Shown here: positions 7,594 through 15,818 of the stretch, in pieces
Layout: every line of letters starts with the position of its first letter
How positions within the stretch are numbered: position 1 is the stretch's first letter
NCBI GenBank assembly: GCA_024641285.1
Contig: JAHEDH010000003.1
Location: 1 to 57,712 of the forward strand
Length of the DNA stretch: 57,712 bases
Reading direction: 5' to 3'
DNA from: a bacterium
GTDB taxonomy: Bacteria; Actinomycetota; Acidimicrobiia; Spongiisociales; ZC4RG35
Program-made: the position numbers and the translations under genes
Notes under the pieces: generated by a model
What the model was told of the DNA's origin: nothing
Databases searched by the model: none
What the model saw: only the letters and a program-made list of their open reading frames with translations

Positions 7594-10085
7594 GAGCCGG
7601 CAGCGTTCGCTGGGAAATGCGCCACAACACGGGTCTCGTTCTGACGTTGATCCTCTCACTCCTCCTTACCATTCTCACATCAGCGGCAGCGGCGTCAGGC
7701 CCCGCCGATGGTGCCCTCGTTCGCGTGATCGTCACCGAGGTCAATCCGGCCACGGCCGATGCCGAGAGCCTCGTCGAGAGGCTCGGTGGCGTTGTACGTG
7801 ACAACCTGGGGTTGATCGGCGGGTTCAGTGCAACGGTTCCACAGAACGCCATCGACCGCTTGGTTGCTGACGCCTCGATCTCGGCCGCAGCCATCGATCG
7901 CTCGGTCGAACTCCTGAGCTGGGCCGACGAGACACCCGATGGGCGCCTACCTGGCTCGCTCGACGTGCTGACCTCGTCGGTCATCCGCGCCACGGACTTT
8001 TGGAGAGCCGGATACACCGGCGCAGGCGTCGACGTCGCGCTCATCGACTCGGGCATCGTTCCGGTCGACGGACTGACAACGCCAGGCAAGGTCATCAACG
8101 GGCCGGACTTGTCGCTGGAACAGGCTGCCGAGGTGCGGTATCTCGACACCTTCGGTCACGGCACGCACATGGCCGGCATCATCGCCGGCCGCAGTGAGGG
8201 TGCCACCATCGATGATTACCGCACCACCTGCTGCTATCTGCTCGGAGCCGACGGACTGCTCAACCGATTCGACCCGGCGCAGCCAGGTTCGGGCACAGAA
8301 ACCGTCGCGACTTCCAGCGCCGGCTTGAAGGCGATGGCCGTCCAGCCGGGAACCGACACGCTGTTCGCTTCCACCGGCACAAGACTCGTCACGGTCGATA
8401 CGGCGTCAGGCGTATCGACAACGCTCGGATCTTTCGGATCCGTGTCCGGATCTGCCGGCTCCGTCAGCCTCGATGCCGTCAAGGTCCTCACCTTCGATGG
8501 AAATCGACTCTTCGGTGTCCAGGACATGGGCTCGGGCAACCAGGATCTGATCTTCGAGATCAACCCGGCCACCGGTGCCGCCCTCCGCGGCGGCTTCGGA
8601 GGCAAGGACTACACCGAAGTGCAGAAGCCATCTGCCACGTTGAAGTCCCTCGCCGACATCGCGGTCGACCCGACCACCGGCATCATGTACGGACTCGCAT
8701 GGGACGGCAACGGTCGCTACGAGCTCGCCACCATCGATGCCGCCACTGGCGCCGTCGCCCTGGTTGGTGGCGGGCTCCACAGAAAGGTCGACACGCTCGC
8801 CTTCGACGGATACGGCGAGCTATGGGGCTTCGACCGTGAGAACTCGGAGCTCGTCGTCCTCGACAAGTCGCGTGGCGGTGAGCCATCCGGGGCGCGCCCC
8901 GTGTCCGTCTCCGGAGCCATCATGGACATCGCTCCCACGACGGCTGACGTCTTCGACACCCCTTCGCCCCACTTCCTCGGTGTCGCCCCCGATGCACGGC
9001 TCGTCAACGTCAAGGTCGGCGCCCATGACGGATCGGTGGATGTCTCGCAGGTGATCGCCGCCATCGACTGGGTGGTCCAGCACAAGAACGACAACGGACT
9101 CGACATACGGGTGCTGAATCTCTCGTTCGGAACGGACGGGACTCAGAAGTACCAAGACGACCCGCTCTCCTTCGCGGTCGAAGCAGCTTGGAAGCACGGC
9201 ATCGTCGTGGTCGTGTCGGTCGGCAACGACGGAAACGGCGCAAAGGTCCGCAACCCCGCGATCAACCCGTACGTCATCTCGGTCGGCTCGGTCGACACAG
9301 CCGGAACCTACGGCCTCGGCGACGACGTCCTGAGCGGCTTCTCGAACTGTGGCGACAAATCACGTCGGCCCGATCTCGTCGCGCCGGGCAAGTCGGTCGT
9401 CAGCCTCCGCAGCCCGGGCTCGGTGTCAGATGAGCTCTACCCGAATGCCCGGACCGGTACCCGCCTGTTCCGCGGCTCCGGGACGTCGCAGTCCGCAGCC
9501 GTCGTGTCCGGGGCAGCGGCGCTGCTGATCGACCAGCGCCCCGAGCTGACGCCGGACCAGGTGAAGGCCATCCTGATCGGGTCCGCGCGGAAGATTCCGC
9601 AAGTCGACAAGAACTGCCAGGGAGCCGGCCTACTCGATCTGAGTGGCGCGTTGGTCACGGCGACTCCCGGCGCAAGCCAGTCGTTCAAGGCCTCCAAGGG
9701 ACAAGGTTCCCTCGATGCCGCCCGTGGGACACATCGCATCGCACTCGACGGGGACGTCATTTCAGGCGAAGTGGACATCCACGGTCGACCGTGGAATGGC
9801 ACCTCCTGGTCCGGCACCAGCTGGTCTGGCACGTCCTGGAGCGCCGGCGTCTGGAACGGCACCTCCTGGTCCGGCACGAGCTGGTCGGGCTTGAGCTGGT
9901 CGGGCTCGAGCTGGTCGGGCTTGAGCTGGTCGGGCTTGAGCTGGTCCGGCACGAGCTGGTCCGGCACGAGCTGGTCCGGCACGAGCTGGTCCGGCACCTC
10001 CTGGTCGGGCACCTCCTGGTCCGGTACGTCGTGGTCCGGCACGAGCTGGTCGGACGCCTCGTGGGCCGGCCTGCGCTGGGACTGA
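7590..10085 (+). CDS. secreted S8 serine protease with inserted propeller-like domain and W-rich repeat tail
   Basis: An 831-residue paralog of the preceding protease. The ATG at 7590 has AAGGG 6 nt upstream and leads into a signal peptide (GLVLTLILSLLLTILTSAAA). Catalytic residues are Asp153 (ALIDSG), His190 (FGHGTHMAG), oxyanion Asn546 and Ser633 (GSGTSQSAAV). Directly after the His motif, residues about 202-460 hold an insert absent from the paralog. It has four or more similar blades (VTVDTASGVS, FEINPATGAAL, ATIDAATGAVAL, VVLDKSRGG) typical of beta-propeller folds. The catalytic domain then resumes at HFLGVAPDAR. The C-terminus is a GTSWSG repeat tail ending in GLRWD, as in the paralog. 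The upstream start GTG 7488 is a possible alternative. The insert may recognise the substrate or position the enzyme. Confidence 0.92.
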   Translation: MRAGSVRWEMRHNTGLVLTLILSLLLTILTSAAAASGPADGALVRVIVTEVNPATADAESLVERLGGVVRDNLGLIGGFSATVPQNAIDRLVADASISAAAIDRSVELLSWADETPDGRLPGSLDVLTSSVIRATDFWRAGYTGAGVDVALIDSGIVPVDGLTTPGKVINGPDLSLEQAAEVRYLDTFGHGTHMAGIIAGRSEGATIDDYRTTCCYLLGADGLLNRFDPAQPGSGTETVATSSAGLKAMAVQPGTDTLFASTGTRLVTVDTASGVSTTLGSFGSVSGSAGSVSLDAVKVLTFDGNRLFGVQDMGSGNQDLIFEINPATGAALRGGFGGKDYTEVQKPSATLKSLADIAVDPTTGIMYGLAWDGNGRYELATIDAATGAVALVGGGLHRKVDTLAFDGYGELWGFDRENSELVVLDKSRGGEPSGARPVSVSGAIMDIAPTTADVFDTPSPHFLGVAPDARLVNVKVGAHDGSVDVSQVIAAIDWVVQHKNDNGLDIRVLNLSFGTDGTQKYQDDPLSFAVEAAWKHGIVVVVSVGNDGNGAKVRNPAINPYVISVGSVDTAGTYGLGDDVLSGFSNCGDKSRRPDLVAPGKSVVSLRSPGSVSDELYPNARTGTRLFRGSGTSQSAAVVSGAAALLIDQRPELTPDQVKAILIGSARKIPQVDKNCQGAGLLDLSGALVTATPGASQSFKASKGQGSLDAARGTHRIALDGDVISGEVDIHGRPWNGTSWSGTSWSGTSWSAGVWNGTSWSGTSWSGLSWSGSSWSGLSWSGLSWSGTSWSGTSWSGTSWSGTSWSGTSWSGTSWSGTSWSDASWAGLRWD
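9795..10065 (+). repeat. coding tandem repeat (WSGTS/WSGLS units) of the second subtilase
   Basis: About 17 imperfect 15-base units, for example TGGTCCGGCACGAGC and TGGTCGGGCTTGAGC, encode W-S-G-(T/L/S)-S. Blocks of identical neighbouring units suggest recent slippage or unequal crossing-over. The unit is shared with the repeat at 7030-7290, so recombination between the two genes is possible. Confidence 0.9.
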
Positions 10086-10132
10086 CCCGGCGACTCCAAC
10101 ACGCAGCGGGACTCATGACCTGATTGAAGAGA

Positions 10133-10155
10133 GCGAAGACGGAACCGGTCTTCGC
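10133..10155 (+). terminator. hairpin after the second subtilase
   Basis: GCGAAGAC and GTCTTCGC form a perfect 8-bp stem with a 7-nt loop, 48 nt after the stop codon. A T-rich stretch (AATCTTCGTTCTTGG) follows, so this is a plausible intrinsic terminator. Confidence 0.6.
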
Positions 10156-10262
10156 AATCTTCGTTCTTGGGGTGAGTCCAAGTGCGTGCGGCGCTGCGGG
10201 TTCTCAGAATGGGGGGCCGAAGCACCCAAGGAGATCCGCGGGACCGCGCCCCGGTCTTCTCC

Positions 10263-10310
10263 TTGACAAACCATTCTGAACGTATGTACATTCTGTTGAA
10301 CAGTTGTTCA
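10263..10310 (+). promoter_or_regulatory. promoter and probable TetR operator
   Basis: TTGACA (10263-10268) and TACATT (10287-10292) are separated by 18 nt and form a good sigma-70-type promoter. Immediately downstream, TGAACA-GT-TGTTCA (10297-10310) is an inverted repeat; an overlapping near-palindrome CTGTTGAACAG lies at 10293-10303. Sitting at the transcription start of the TetR gene, it is the likely autoregulatory operator for the exporter operon. Confidence 0.65.
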
Positions 10311-10327
10311 GTGCGAGCGAGTTCGGC

Positions 10328-11020
10328 ATGGAAATCGAAGAGAGGAGCACGGCGGCGAGAATTCGCGACGCCGCCATCGAATGCTTCGCCACCGAGGGGA
10401 TCGGCGGAACGACTGCCCGAAGGGTCGCGGCGATCGCCGGTGTCTCGCCTGGCTCGGTGATCAACCACTTCGGCTCGATGGAAGGGCTGCGAGAGGCATG
10501 CGATCGCTACCTGCTCTCGGTCACACGCGATCGCAAGGAGCGGGCGATGACCGCGGGCCCGAATCTCGATGTGCTTGCCAGCCTCCGCGACGGAACCCAC
10601 CCGCACCTCATGGCATACCTCGCAGAAGTGCTCAGCGACGGTTCCCCATCCGTTGCGGAACTTGTCGATGGCATGGTTTCCGACGCCGAGGGCTATCTCG
10701 CCCAGGGGGTGGAGAGCGGCATGCTCCAACCCTCCGATGATCCGCACGGGCGGGCGGTGATCATGGTCATCTGGAACCTCGGACTGCTCAGTATGCACCA
10801 TCACCTGTTCCGGCTTCTCGACGTCGATCTGACCGACCCGGCCTTCGCGTCCACCCCGGCGATCGGCAACTACATCAGGCCGATCATGGAGATCTATGGC
10901 AATGGCGTGTTCACCGCAGAGTTCATGTCGAGCACCCGGGAGGCGATGACAGCGCTCGCAGAACACGGCGTCACCCCAGATTCACCCGAAGAAGGCAATG
11001 CTCAGGAAGGAACCCCATGA
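10328..11020 (+). CDS. TetR-family transcriptional regulator
   Basis: A 230-residue regulator. The helix-turn-helix is clear near residues 20-50 (FATEGIGGTTARRVAAIAGV, then SPGSVINHFGSMEGL), followed by an alpha-helical ligand-binding domain. The ATG at 10328 is chosen because the TTG at 10304 lies inside the palindromic operator. The stop overlaps the ABC ATPase start (ATGA), so regulator and exporter form one operon. The simplest model is a repressor that releases the upstream promoter when it binds a compound exported by the transporter. The ligand cannot be deduced. Confidence 0.9.
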   Translation: MEIEERSTAARIRDAAIECFATEGIGGTTARRVAAIAGVSPGSVINHFGSMEGLREACDRYLLSVTRDRKERAMTAGPNLDVLASLRDGTHPHLMAYLAEVLSDGSPSVAELVDGMVSDAEGYLAQGVESGMLQPSDDPHGRAVIMVIWNLGLLSMHHHLFRLLDVDLTDPAFASTPAIGNYIRPIMEIYGNGVFTAEFMSSTREAMTALAEHGVTPDSPEEGNAQEGTP

Positions 11021-11925
11021 CGACTGGAACCCCGGCCATCGAGACTCGAGGCCTCACCAAGCACTACGGCGACTTCCCCGCCCTGAAGAACCTCGACCTC
11101 GAGGTGCAACGCGGCGAAGTCTTCGGCTTCCTCGGGCCCAATGGCGCGGGCAAGACCACCATGATCCGCACGATCCTCGACGAGATCCGACCGACATCGG
11201 GGTCGGCGACGATCCTGGGCTTCGACTCCCACAAAGACTCTGTCGAGATCCGGAATCACATCGGATATCTCCCCGGTGACCTCGCCATGTATCCGCGTCT
11301 GACCGGACGGGACACCCTCACCTACTTCGCAAACCTCCGTGGTGGTGTGGATTGGTCCTACGTGGATCAACTGGCCGAGCGACTCGACGCCGATCTTTCG
11401 AAGAAGGTCGGAGATCTCTCCACGGGCAACCGTCAGAAGGTCGGCCTGATCCAGGCATTCATGAACCGCCCGACCGTCCTCATCATGGACGAGCCGAGTA
11501 CCGGCCTCGACCCGCTCGTTCAACGCGAATTCCAGGCGATGATGCGCGAGGTGGTATCTGAGGGCCGCACCGTGTTCCTGTCGAGCCACACACTCTCGGA
11601 GGTCCAGCGGATCTCGGACCGCGTCGGCATCATCCGTCACGGCGAGCTGGTCGCGGTCGAAACAGTCCACGAGCTTCGATCGAAGGCGATGCGCCGCGTC
11701 GAGTTCGAGTTCGCCACGCCGGTCGTCGGGTCCATCTTCGACACGGTCCCGGGGGTACGCGACGTGATCCCGAACGAGCACCGCATCGTCCTCTCCTACG
11801 ACGGGAAGATCGACACGCTGCTCAAGACCGTCGCGAATCGGTATGAGATCGTCGACATCTCGACCGCAGAAGCCGACCTCGAAGAGATCTTCCTCACCTA
11901 CTACCGGGACGAGGTGACCGCCTGA
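11017..11925 (+). CDS. ABC transporter ATP-binding protein (ABC-2 exporter)
   Basis: A 302-residue cytoplasmic ATPase of the drug or polyketide-exporter type. Walker A is GPNGAGKTT (about residues 42-50), the signature is DLSTGNRQKVGL, a variant of LSGGQ, Walker B is VLIMDEPSTGLDP, and the H-loop is in SSHTLSEV. A C-terminal extension after residue 220 is typical of the CcmA/DrrA class. It overlaps TetR by 4 nt and touches the permease gene (TGATG). It should energise the two-half permease encoded next. Confidence 0.93.
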   Translation: MTTGTPAIETRGLTKHYGDFPALKNLDLEVQRGEVFGFLGPNGAGKTTMIRTILDEIRPTSGSATILGFDSHKDSVEIRNHIGYLPGDLAMYPRLTGRDTLTYFANLRGGVDWSYVDQLAERLDADLSKKVGDLSTGNRQKVGLIQAFMNRPTVLIMDEPSTGLDPLVQREFQAMMREVVSEGRTVFLSSHTLSEVQRISDRVGIIRHGELVAVETVHELRSKAMRRVEFEFATPVVGSIFDTVPGVRDVIPNEHRIVLSYDGKIDTLLKTVANRYEIVDISTAEADLEEIFLTYYRDEVTA

Positions 11926-13583
11926 TGCTGGCAACGATCACTACGAAGACGATCGCCGACCGCTGGCGGGCGATCACCCTCGGCGCATTCACCGTTGCGC
12001 TGTTCCTGGTCGGTGGGATGGCCGCCTACAAGGAGGTCGACCTCTCCCTGTACACGAGCCTCCCGGAGGGATTCCGAACCCTGTTCGGCATCGCCGAGAG
12101 TGCCGACGCGGCCAGTCTCGCGTACGGAGCCATCTACGGCTTCTACGGGTCTCTGGTCCTGGCCGGTCTGGCGCTGTCCATGGGATCTGCCTCGATCGCC
12201 GGCGAGGAACGTGACGGCACGATCGGTGTCCTGCTGGGAAATCCGAAGAGCCGGACCGAGGTCCTCGTTTCCAAGGCAATCTCCACGGTCGCTCTCACCG
12301 CTCTGGCGGCGGTGGTCCTCTGGCTCGGAGCGCTGCTGGCCCCGGTCGTGTTGGGTGTGGACGTCACCGGGATGCGGGTCGGTGCACAGGCGTTCCACAT
12401 CTTCTCGAATGCCCTCTTCTACGGCTTCCTCGCACTGGCGATCGGCGCCTGGACCGGCAAGCCCTCGCTCGCATCCGGCATCACGTCAGGCCTCATGGTG
12501 CTGTCGTTCTTCGCCGTCGGGTTGCTCCCGCTGGTCGAGTCGTTGGCGAATGTGGCAAAGGTCTTCCCGTGGTACTACCTCGATGCCGGCCAGCCGCTCG
12601 TCAACGGGGTCCAGTGGGGCGGAATCGCCGTGCTGCTGGGTGGCAGCGCAGTGTTCACGGGGATCGCCTACGTCGGTGTGAACGGTCGGGATCTCCGGCT
12701 GCGATCAGTGGGTGGCTCGATCGTCGAGCGACTCCGGGAGGACCCACGGATCGGCTCACTCGTCGAGCGGATCTCGGGATCCGGGCGGGTGTCCCGGATC
12801 TGGACGAAAACCGTGAGCGACCACCAGGCCGTCGCGCTGATCTCGGGTCTGGCGATGTTCTGGATGATGGGCGTCATGATGGGCCCGATGTACGCCGCAG
12901 TGGACGAGCAGCTCGCCACGTTCGGGAAGGACCTGCCCGAGGCGCTGATGGCGCTGGTCGGGAGCGCCGACATCAGCACGCCCGAGGGCTGGTATCAGGT
13001 CGAGACCTTCAGCCTGATGGCGCCGATCCTTGTGATGGCGGTCACGATCACGATCGGAGCCAAGGCGCTGGCCGGGGAAGAGGCCCAACGCACCATGGGG
13101 CTGCTGTTGGGGAACCCGGTCCGCCGATCGAGCATCGTCCTGCAGAAGACCCTGGCCGCGGCGATTCTCGGTTTGCTCGTCGGTCTCGCCACGTTCCTCG
13201 GCGTCGCAGCCGGTTCGCTGATCGCCGGGCTGGGAGTGAGCTTCGCCAACATCGCGGCGGCCACGGCGCTGTCGGTCCTCATCGGCTTCGTCTTCGGCGG
13301 GCTCGCACTCCTGCTGAGCGCAATCACCGGCAAGGTGCGGGTGGCCGTCGTCGGGTCGGTCGGGGTGGCGTTTGCGATGTACTTGATGAATTCGCTGGCC
13401 CCCTTCAGCGACGCACTCTCAGGGCTCGCCGCATGGTCGCCGTATCACTACTACCTCACGAGTGATCCACTCGTGAACGGGATGCCTTGGGGCGATGCTG
13501 CGATCCTCTCAGCGATCGCGATGGTTCTGCTGGCAGCGTCGGTGTTCGCTTTCGACCGCAGGGACCTCCGCAGCGAGGGCTGA
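11925..13583 (+). CDS. ABC-2 type permease, duplicated halves
   Basis: A 552-residue integral membrane protein with two homologous halves, each containing a membrane segment and an ERDGTIGVLLGNPKSR or EEAQRTMGLLLGNPVRR block (near residues 85-100 and 385-400). About twelve hydrophobic segments are visible. Such double-length permeases in actinobacteria usually work with one DrrA-like ATPase to export antibiotics or lipophilic compounds. Here the ATPase is the gene just upstream and the regulator is TetR. After the stop, the spacer to 13666 contains short GC-rich inverted repeats (AGCCGG and ACCGGCT) that may end both convergent transcripts. Confidence 0.88.
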   Translation: MLATITTKTIADRWRAITLGAFTVALFLVGGMAAYKEVDLSLYTSLPEGFRTLFGIAESADAASLAYGAIYGFYGSLVLAGLALSMGSASIAGEERDGTIGVLLGNPKSRTEVLVSKAISTVALTALAAVVLWLGALLAPVVLGVDVTGMRVGAQAFHIFSNALFYGFLALAIGAWTGKPSLASGITSGLMVLSFFAVGLLPLVESLANVAKVFPWYYLDAGQPLVNGVQWGGIAVLLGGSAVFTGIAYVGVNGRDLRLRSVGGSIVERLREDPRIGSLVERISGSGRVSRIWTKTVSDHQAVALISGLAMFWMMGVMMGPMYAAVDEQLATFGKDLPEALMALVGSADISTPEGWYQVETFSLMAPILVMAVTITIGAKALAGEEAQRTMGLLLGNPVRRSSIVLQKTLAAAILGLLVGLATFLGVAAGSLIAGLGVSFANIAAATALSVLIGFVFGGLALLLSAITGKVRVAVVGSVGVAFAMYLMNSLAPFSDALSGLAAWSPYHYYLTSDPLVNGMPWGDAAILSAIAMVLLAASVFAFDRRDLRSEG

Positions 13584-13666
13584 AGCCGGGCTCCAACCGG
13601 CTCGACACCCTCCGACTCCGGGGTCTCGGAGAGCAACGGCCCTGCGGAGGCAAGAGACGCGCTCGG

Positions 13667-14809
13667 TCAGACTCGCGCCTCGACGGCCATCGCTGCCCAG
13701 TCCTCGATGCGGTCGACGGCGCCCACCTCTTCGAGGTGCTCCAGGTCGAACGCTGCGGTGTCGGGATCCATGCCCGCGTCGACGAGTGCTCTCGCCGCAT
13801 GCACCGCAGTGGTGACACCAACGCCCTCCGAGGACCGTCTGCTCGGCAAGTGGTGGAGGGTGACTGCATCGACGACCCCGCCGGTCAGATTCCAAGAGGA
13901 GCACAGGTAGCCGGAGATCGCAGCATGAGTCGAACCGAAGAGCCTGATCTCGTCTCTGTCGCGTTGGGCCAAATCGATCTTCATGTAATCGTCGCGCCAG
14001 TTCTGGAAGAGGACGACCTCACCGATGTCGTGAAGCAGTCCTGCGAGCTGAGCCTCGTCGGCGAGCTGAGTGTCGAGGCCTTCCTGCGCCGCGATCATGC
14101 GTGCCAGCCCTCCAACGAGAAGCGAGTCGCTCCACAAACGCTCGATGAGTCGCTGGTCGAACGGCGAGACCGGCTCGAAGACGCCGCTGGCGAGAACCAG
14201 CGGGGTCAGCCTCCGCAGTCCGATGAGCGCGGCCGCCTGCTTCACATCGGTCACGTCGTGGCGCAATCCCATCATCGGAGAGTTGACGAGCTGGAGAACC
14301 CTCACCGTGAGTGCCGGGTCGTTCTCGACGAGCGCCGCCACTCTGGCGATCTGCGGATCCTCGCTGTTGACCTCGTCCTGGAGAGCCGTGTAGATCTTCG
14401 GCAGGGTGGGGAGGTGGCGGGCTCGCTCGACGAGGTGCTTGAGTCGGCCACCGTCCGAAGCGCTCTTGCGGCGCTCGATCTGCGAAGACAGTTGGGTCAC
14501 CAGTTCGGCGAATTCCGATCGTGAGCTCACGACGTGCTGGGCGTCACCCGGTGCCGTTCCGGGCGGGGCGATGAGGATGCGGACGACGAGCGGGAATCGA
14601 TCTGCGAAGCCGGTCATGACGCCTCTTCCGATCGGCGTCGCGGTCGCGATGATGATGTCGGACCCCTCCGATGATGCCAGCACTGCAGCCCCGTCGAGGT
14701 CGCCGGCAAATGACGGAACGACGCGAAAGCCGCCCCAATTCAAGGCGGACGGGAGCGAGAGGTCCGATGTCTCGTCGTTTATCACCACGGCGGCGATTGA
14801 TTGGCTCAT
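13667..14809 (-). CDS. HDOD-domain signalling protein
   Basis: A 380-residue cytoplasmic protein. The N-terminal part (about 1-125) resembles a degenerate receiver-like domain (SIAAVVINDE, then SDIIIATATPIG). Residues about 140-340 form an HDOD domain: LPTLPKIYTAL, VENDPALTVRVLQLVNSPMM, and the DEAQLAGLLHDIGEVVLFQNW block with the characteristic HD. HDOD proteins are noncatalytic relatives of HD-GYP phosphodiesterases and act in signalling. The ATG at 14809 is chosen for the AAAGGGG upstream; earlier in-frame starts lack one. No partner gene is adjacent. Confidence 0.85.
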   Translation of the reverse strand: MSQSIAAVVINDETSDLSLPSALNWGGFRVVPSFAGDLDGAAVLASSEGSDIIIATATPIGRGVMTGFADRFPLVVRILIAPPGTAPGDAQHVVSSRSEFAELVTQLSSQIERRKSASDGGRLKHLVERARHLPTLPKIYTALQDEVNSEDPQIARVAALVENDPALTVRVLQLVNSPMMGLRHDVTDVKQAAALIGLRRLTPLVLASGVFEPVSPFDQRLIERLWSDSLLVGGLARMIAAQEGLDTQLADEAQLAGLLHDIGEVVLFQNWRDDYMKIDLAQRDRDEIRLFGSTHAAISGYLCSSWNLTGGVVDAVTLHHLPSRRSSEGVGVTTAVHAARALVDAGMDPDTAAFDLEHLEEVGAVDRIEDWAAMAVEARV

Positions 14810-15028
14810 GGGTCGTGATCCCCTTTGGTGACTATTCGGTATTTCGGCTTCCACAGACAGATCTGAACGCATTCATGGGCGATTCAACCGAGGCCGACCT
14901 GACGACACGCCGCGCGAGCGCGATCCCAACGCCTCGTCGGGTGCAGCGAGCTCGTGTATTCATCCTGATTCGCCCGGCCTGTTCCCCTCGCCGGAGGAAT
15001 CCGGTACGGTCGCCACAGGAGGTGCAGT

Positions 15029-15214
15029 GTGAGAGGCAGACCTGTCATCGGGGTGATCGGAGGATTGTTGTTCGGGCTCGGGATGATGCTGGTGCTCCAG
15101 CAGGCGGGAATCTACCCCCTGAAGCCGGCTTCGGTCTACGGGCTTCCGATCCTGGGAGTCGTCATCGGACTGGTCATGGCGGGCCGGGCACCGTTGGGAG
15201 GCGGTAGGTCATGA
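15029..15214 (+). CDS. small membrane protein, unknown function
   Basis: A 61-residue protein with two hydrophobic segments (IGVIGGLLFGLGMMLVL and YGLPILGVVIGLVMAG). The GTG start is supported by AGGAGGTG about 7 nt upstream. It overlaps the next gene by 4 nt (ATGA), so the two proteins probably work together. I do not recognise a named family. Confidence 0.75.
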   Translation: MRGRPVIGVIGGLLFGLGMMLVLQQAGIYPLKPASVYGLPILGVVIGLVMAGRAPLGGGRS

Positions 15215-15795
15215 GGCGCGCACTCACCATCATCGCCTTCGCGGCCCTCGCAGCGACGATGCTGGCGATGCCCGCATCGGCCGGCACCATGGAGGGAGAC
15301 TGCACCGCCTCCGCCATCTCCGGGGACTCGTCCCGGGCCGACGGCTCGGAGCTCGACAGTAAAACGGTGGCGGAAGCGACGGAATCGAATCCGTTCAAGG
15401 TGGATCTGGATGGGTCGGTGTCTTGGGACGCTCGCTCCGACGTCCCGATCGAAGATCACACCTGGAGCATCGGTCTGATCATCGGAGGCACCAAGGCGCA
15501 GTTCTTCAGCGGGGGCGACCCGAACACGGCCGGAACCCAGACGAGCGTGGGGACTGTGTCGGTCAAGGACCGGCTCGACGAGATCCAGAACAGCATGATG
15601 CAGTGGGTGATCGGCGAGCTCAATGGCAAGCTCGAGGCTTGGGGCCGGATCGAAGGCGCCGACGGCACGTTCTGTGCAGGGACCGCATGGGTCGAGATCG
15701 ACGGAGGCTTCGGTCTCATCGGCCTCGTCGGGGCAGGTGTGGCAGCGGCCGGTGGCGGGATGCTCGTGCGCGCGGGAATGAAGAAGTTGGCCTGA
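15211..15795 (+). CDS. exported protein with C-terminal membrane anchor, unknown function
   Basis: A 194-residue protein. Residues 1-24 form a signal peptide ending ASA-G. The exterior domain follows, with a possible disulfide pair (Cys at about 30 and 150). A terminal helix (GLIGLVGAGVAAAGGGMLV) and a basic RAGMKKLA tail would anchor it with the C-terminus inside. It is coupled to the two-helix protein upstream (ATGA overlap). I do not recognise the family; a two-component surface complex is inference. Confidence 0.75.
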   Translation: MRRALTIIAFAALAATMLAMPASAGTMEGDCTASAISGDSSRADGSELDSKTVAEATESNPFKVDLDGSVSWDARSDVPIEDHTWSIGLIIGGTKAQFFSGGDPNTAGTQTSVGTVSVKDRLDEIQNSMMQWVIGELNGKLEAWGRIEGADGTFCAGTAWVEIDGGFGLIGLVGAGVAAAGGGMLVRAGMKKLA

Positions 15796-15818
15796 CACAA
15801 GGCGGTCGAGCCGCTTAC

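Noticed and set aside
7030..10065. Dense direct repeats suggestive of a CRISPR array
   Set aside because: The repeats are in-frame 15-base coding units without unique spacers, so they are protein repeats and not CRISPR.
9437..10966. A 509-codon minus-strand frame spanning the subtilase tail and the TetR gene
   Set aside because: It reads DQLVPDQ-type repeats from the antisense of the WSGTS units and runs through a promoter, an operator and a gene on the other strand.
12569..13465. A 298-codon plus-strand frame within the ABC permease
   Set aside because: It lies in another frame of a clear membrane permease gene and encodes Arg/Gly-rich sequence without domains.
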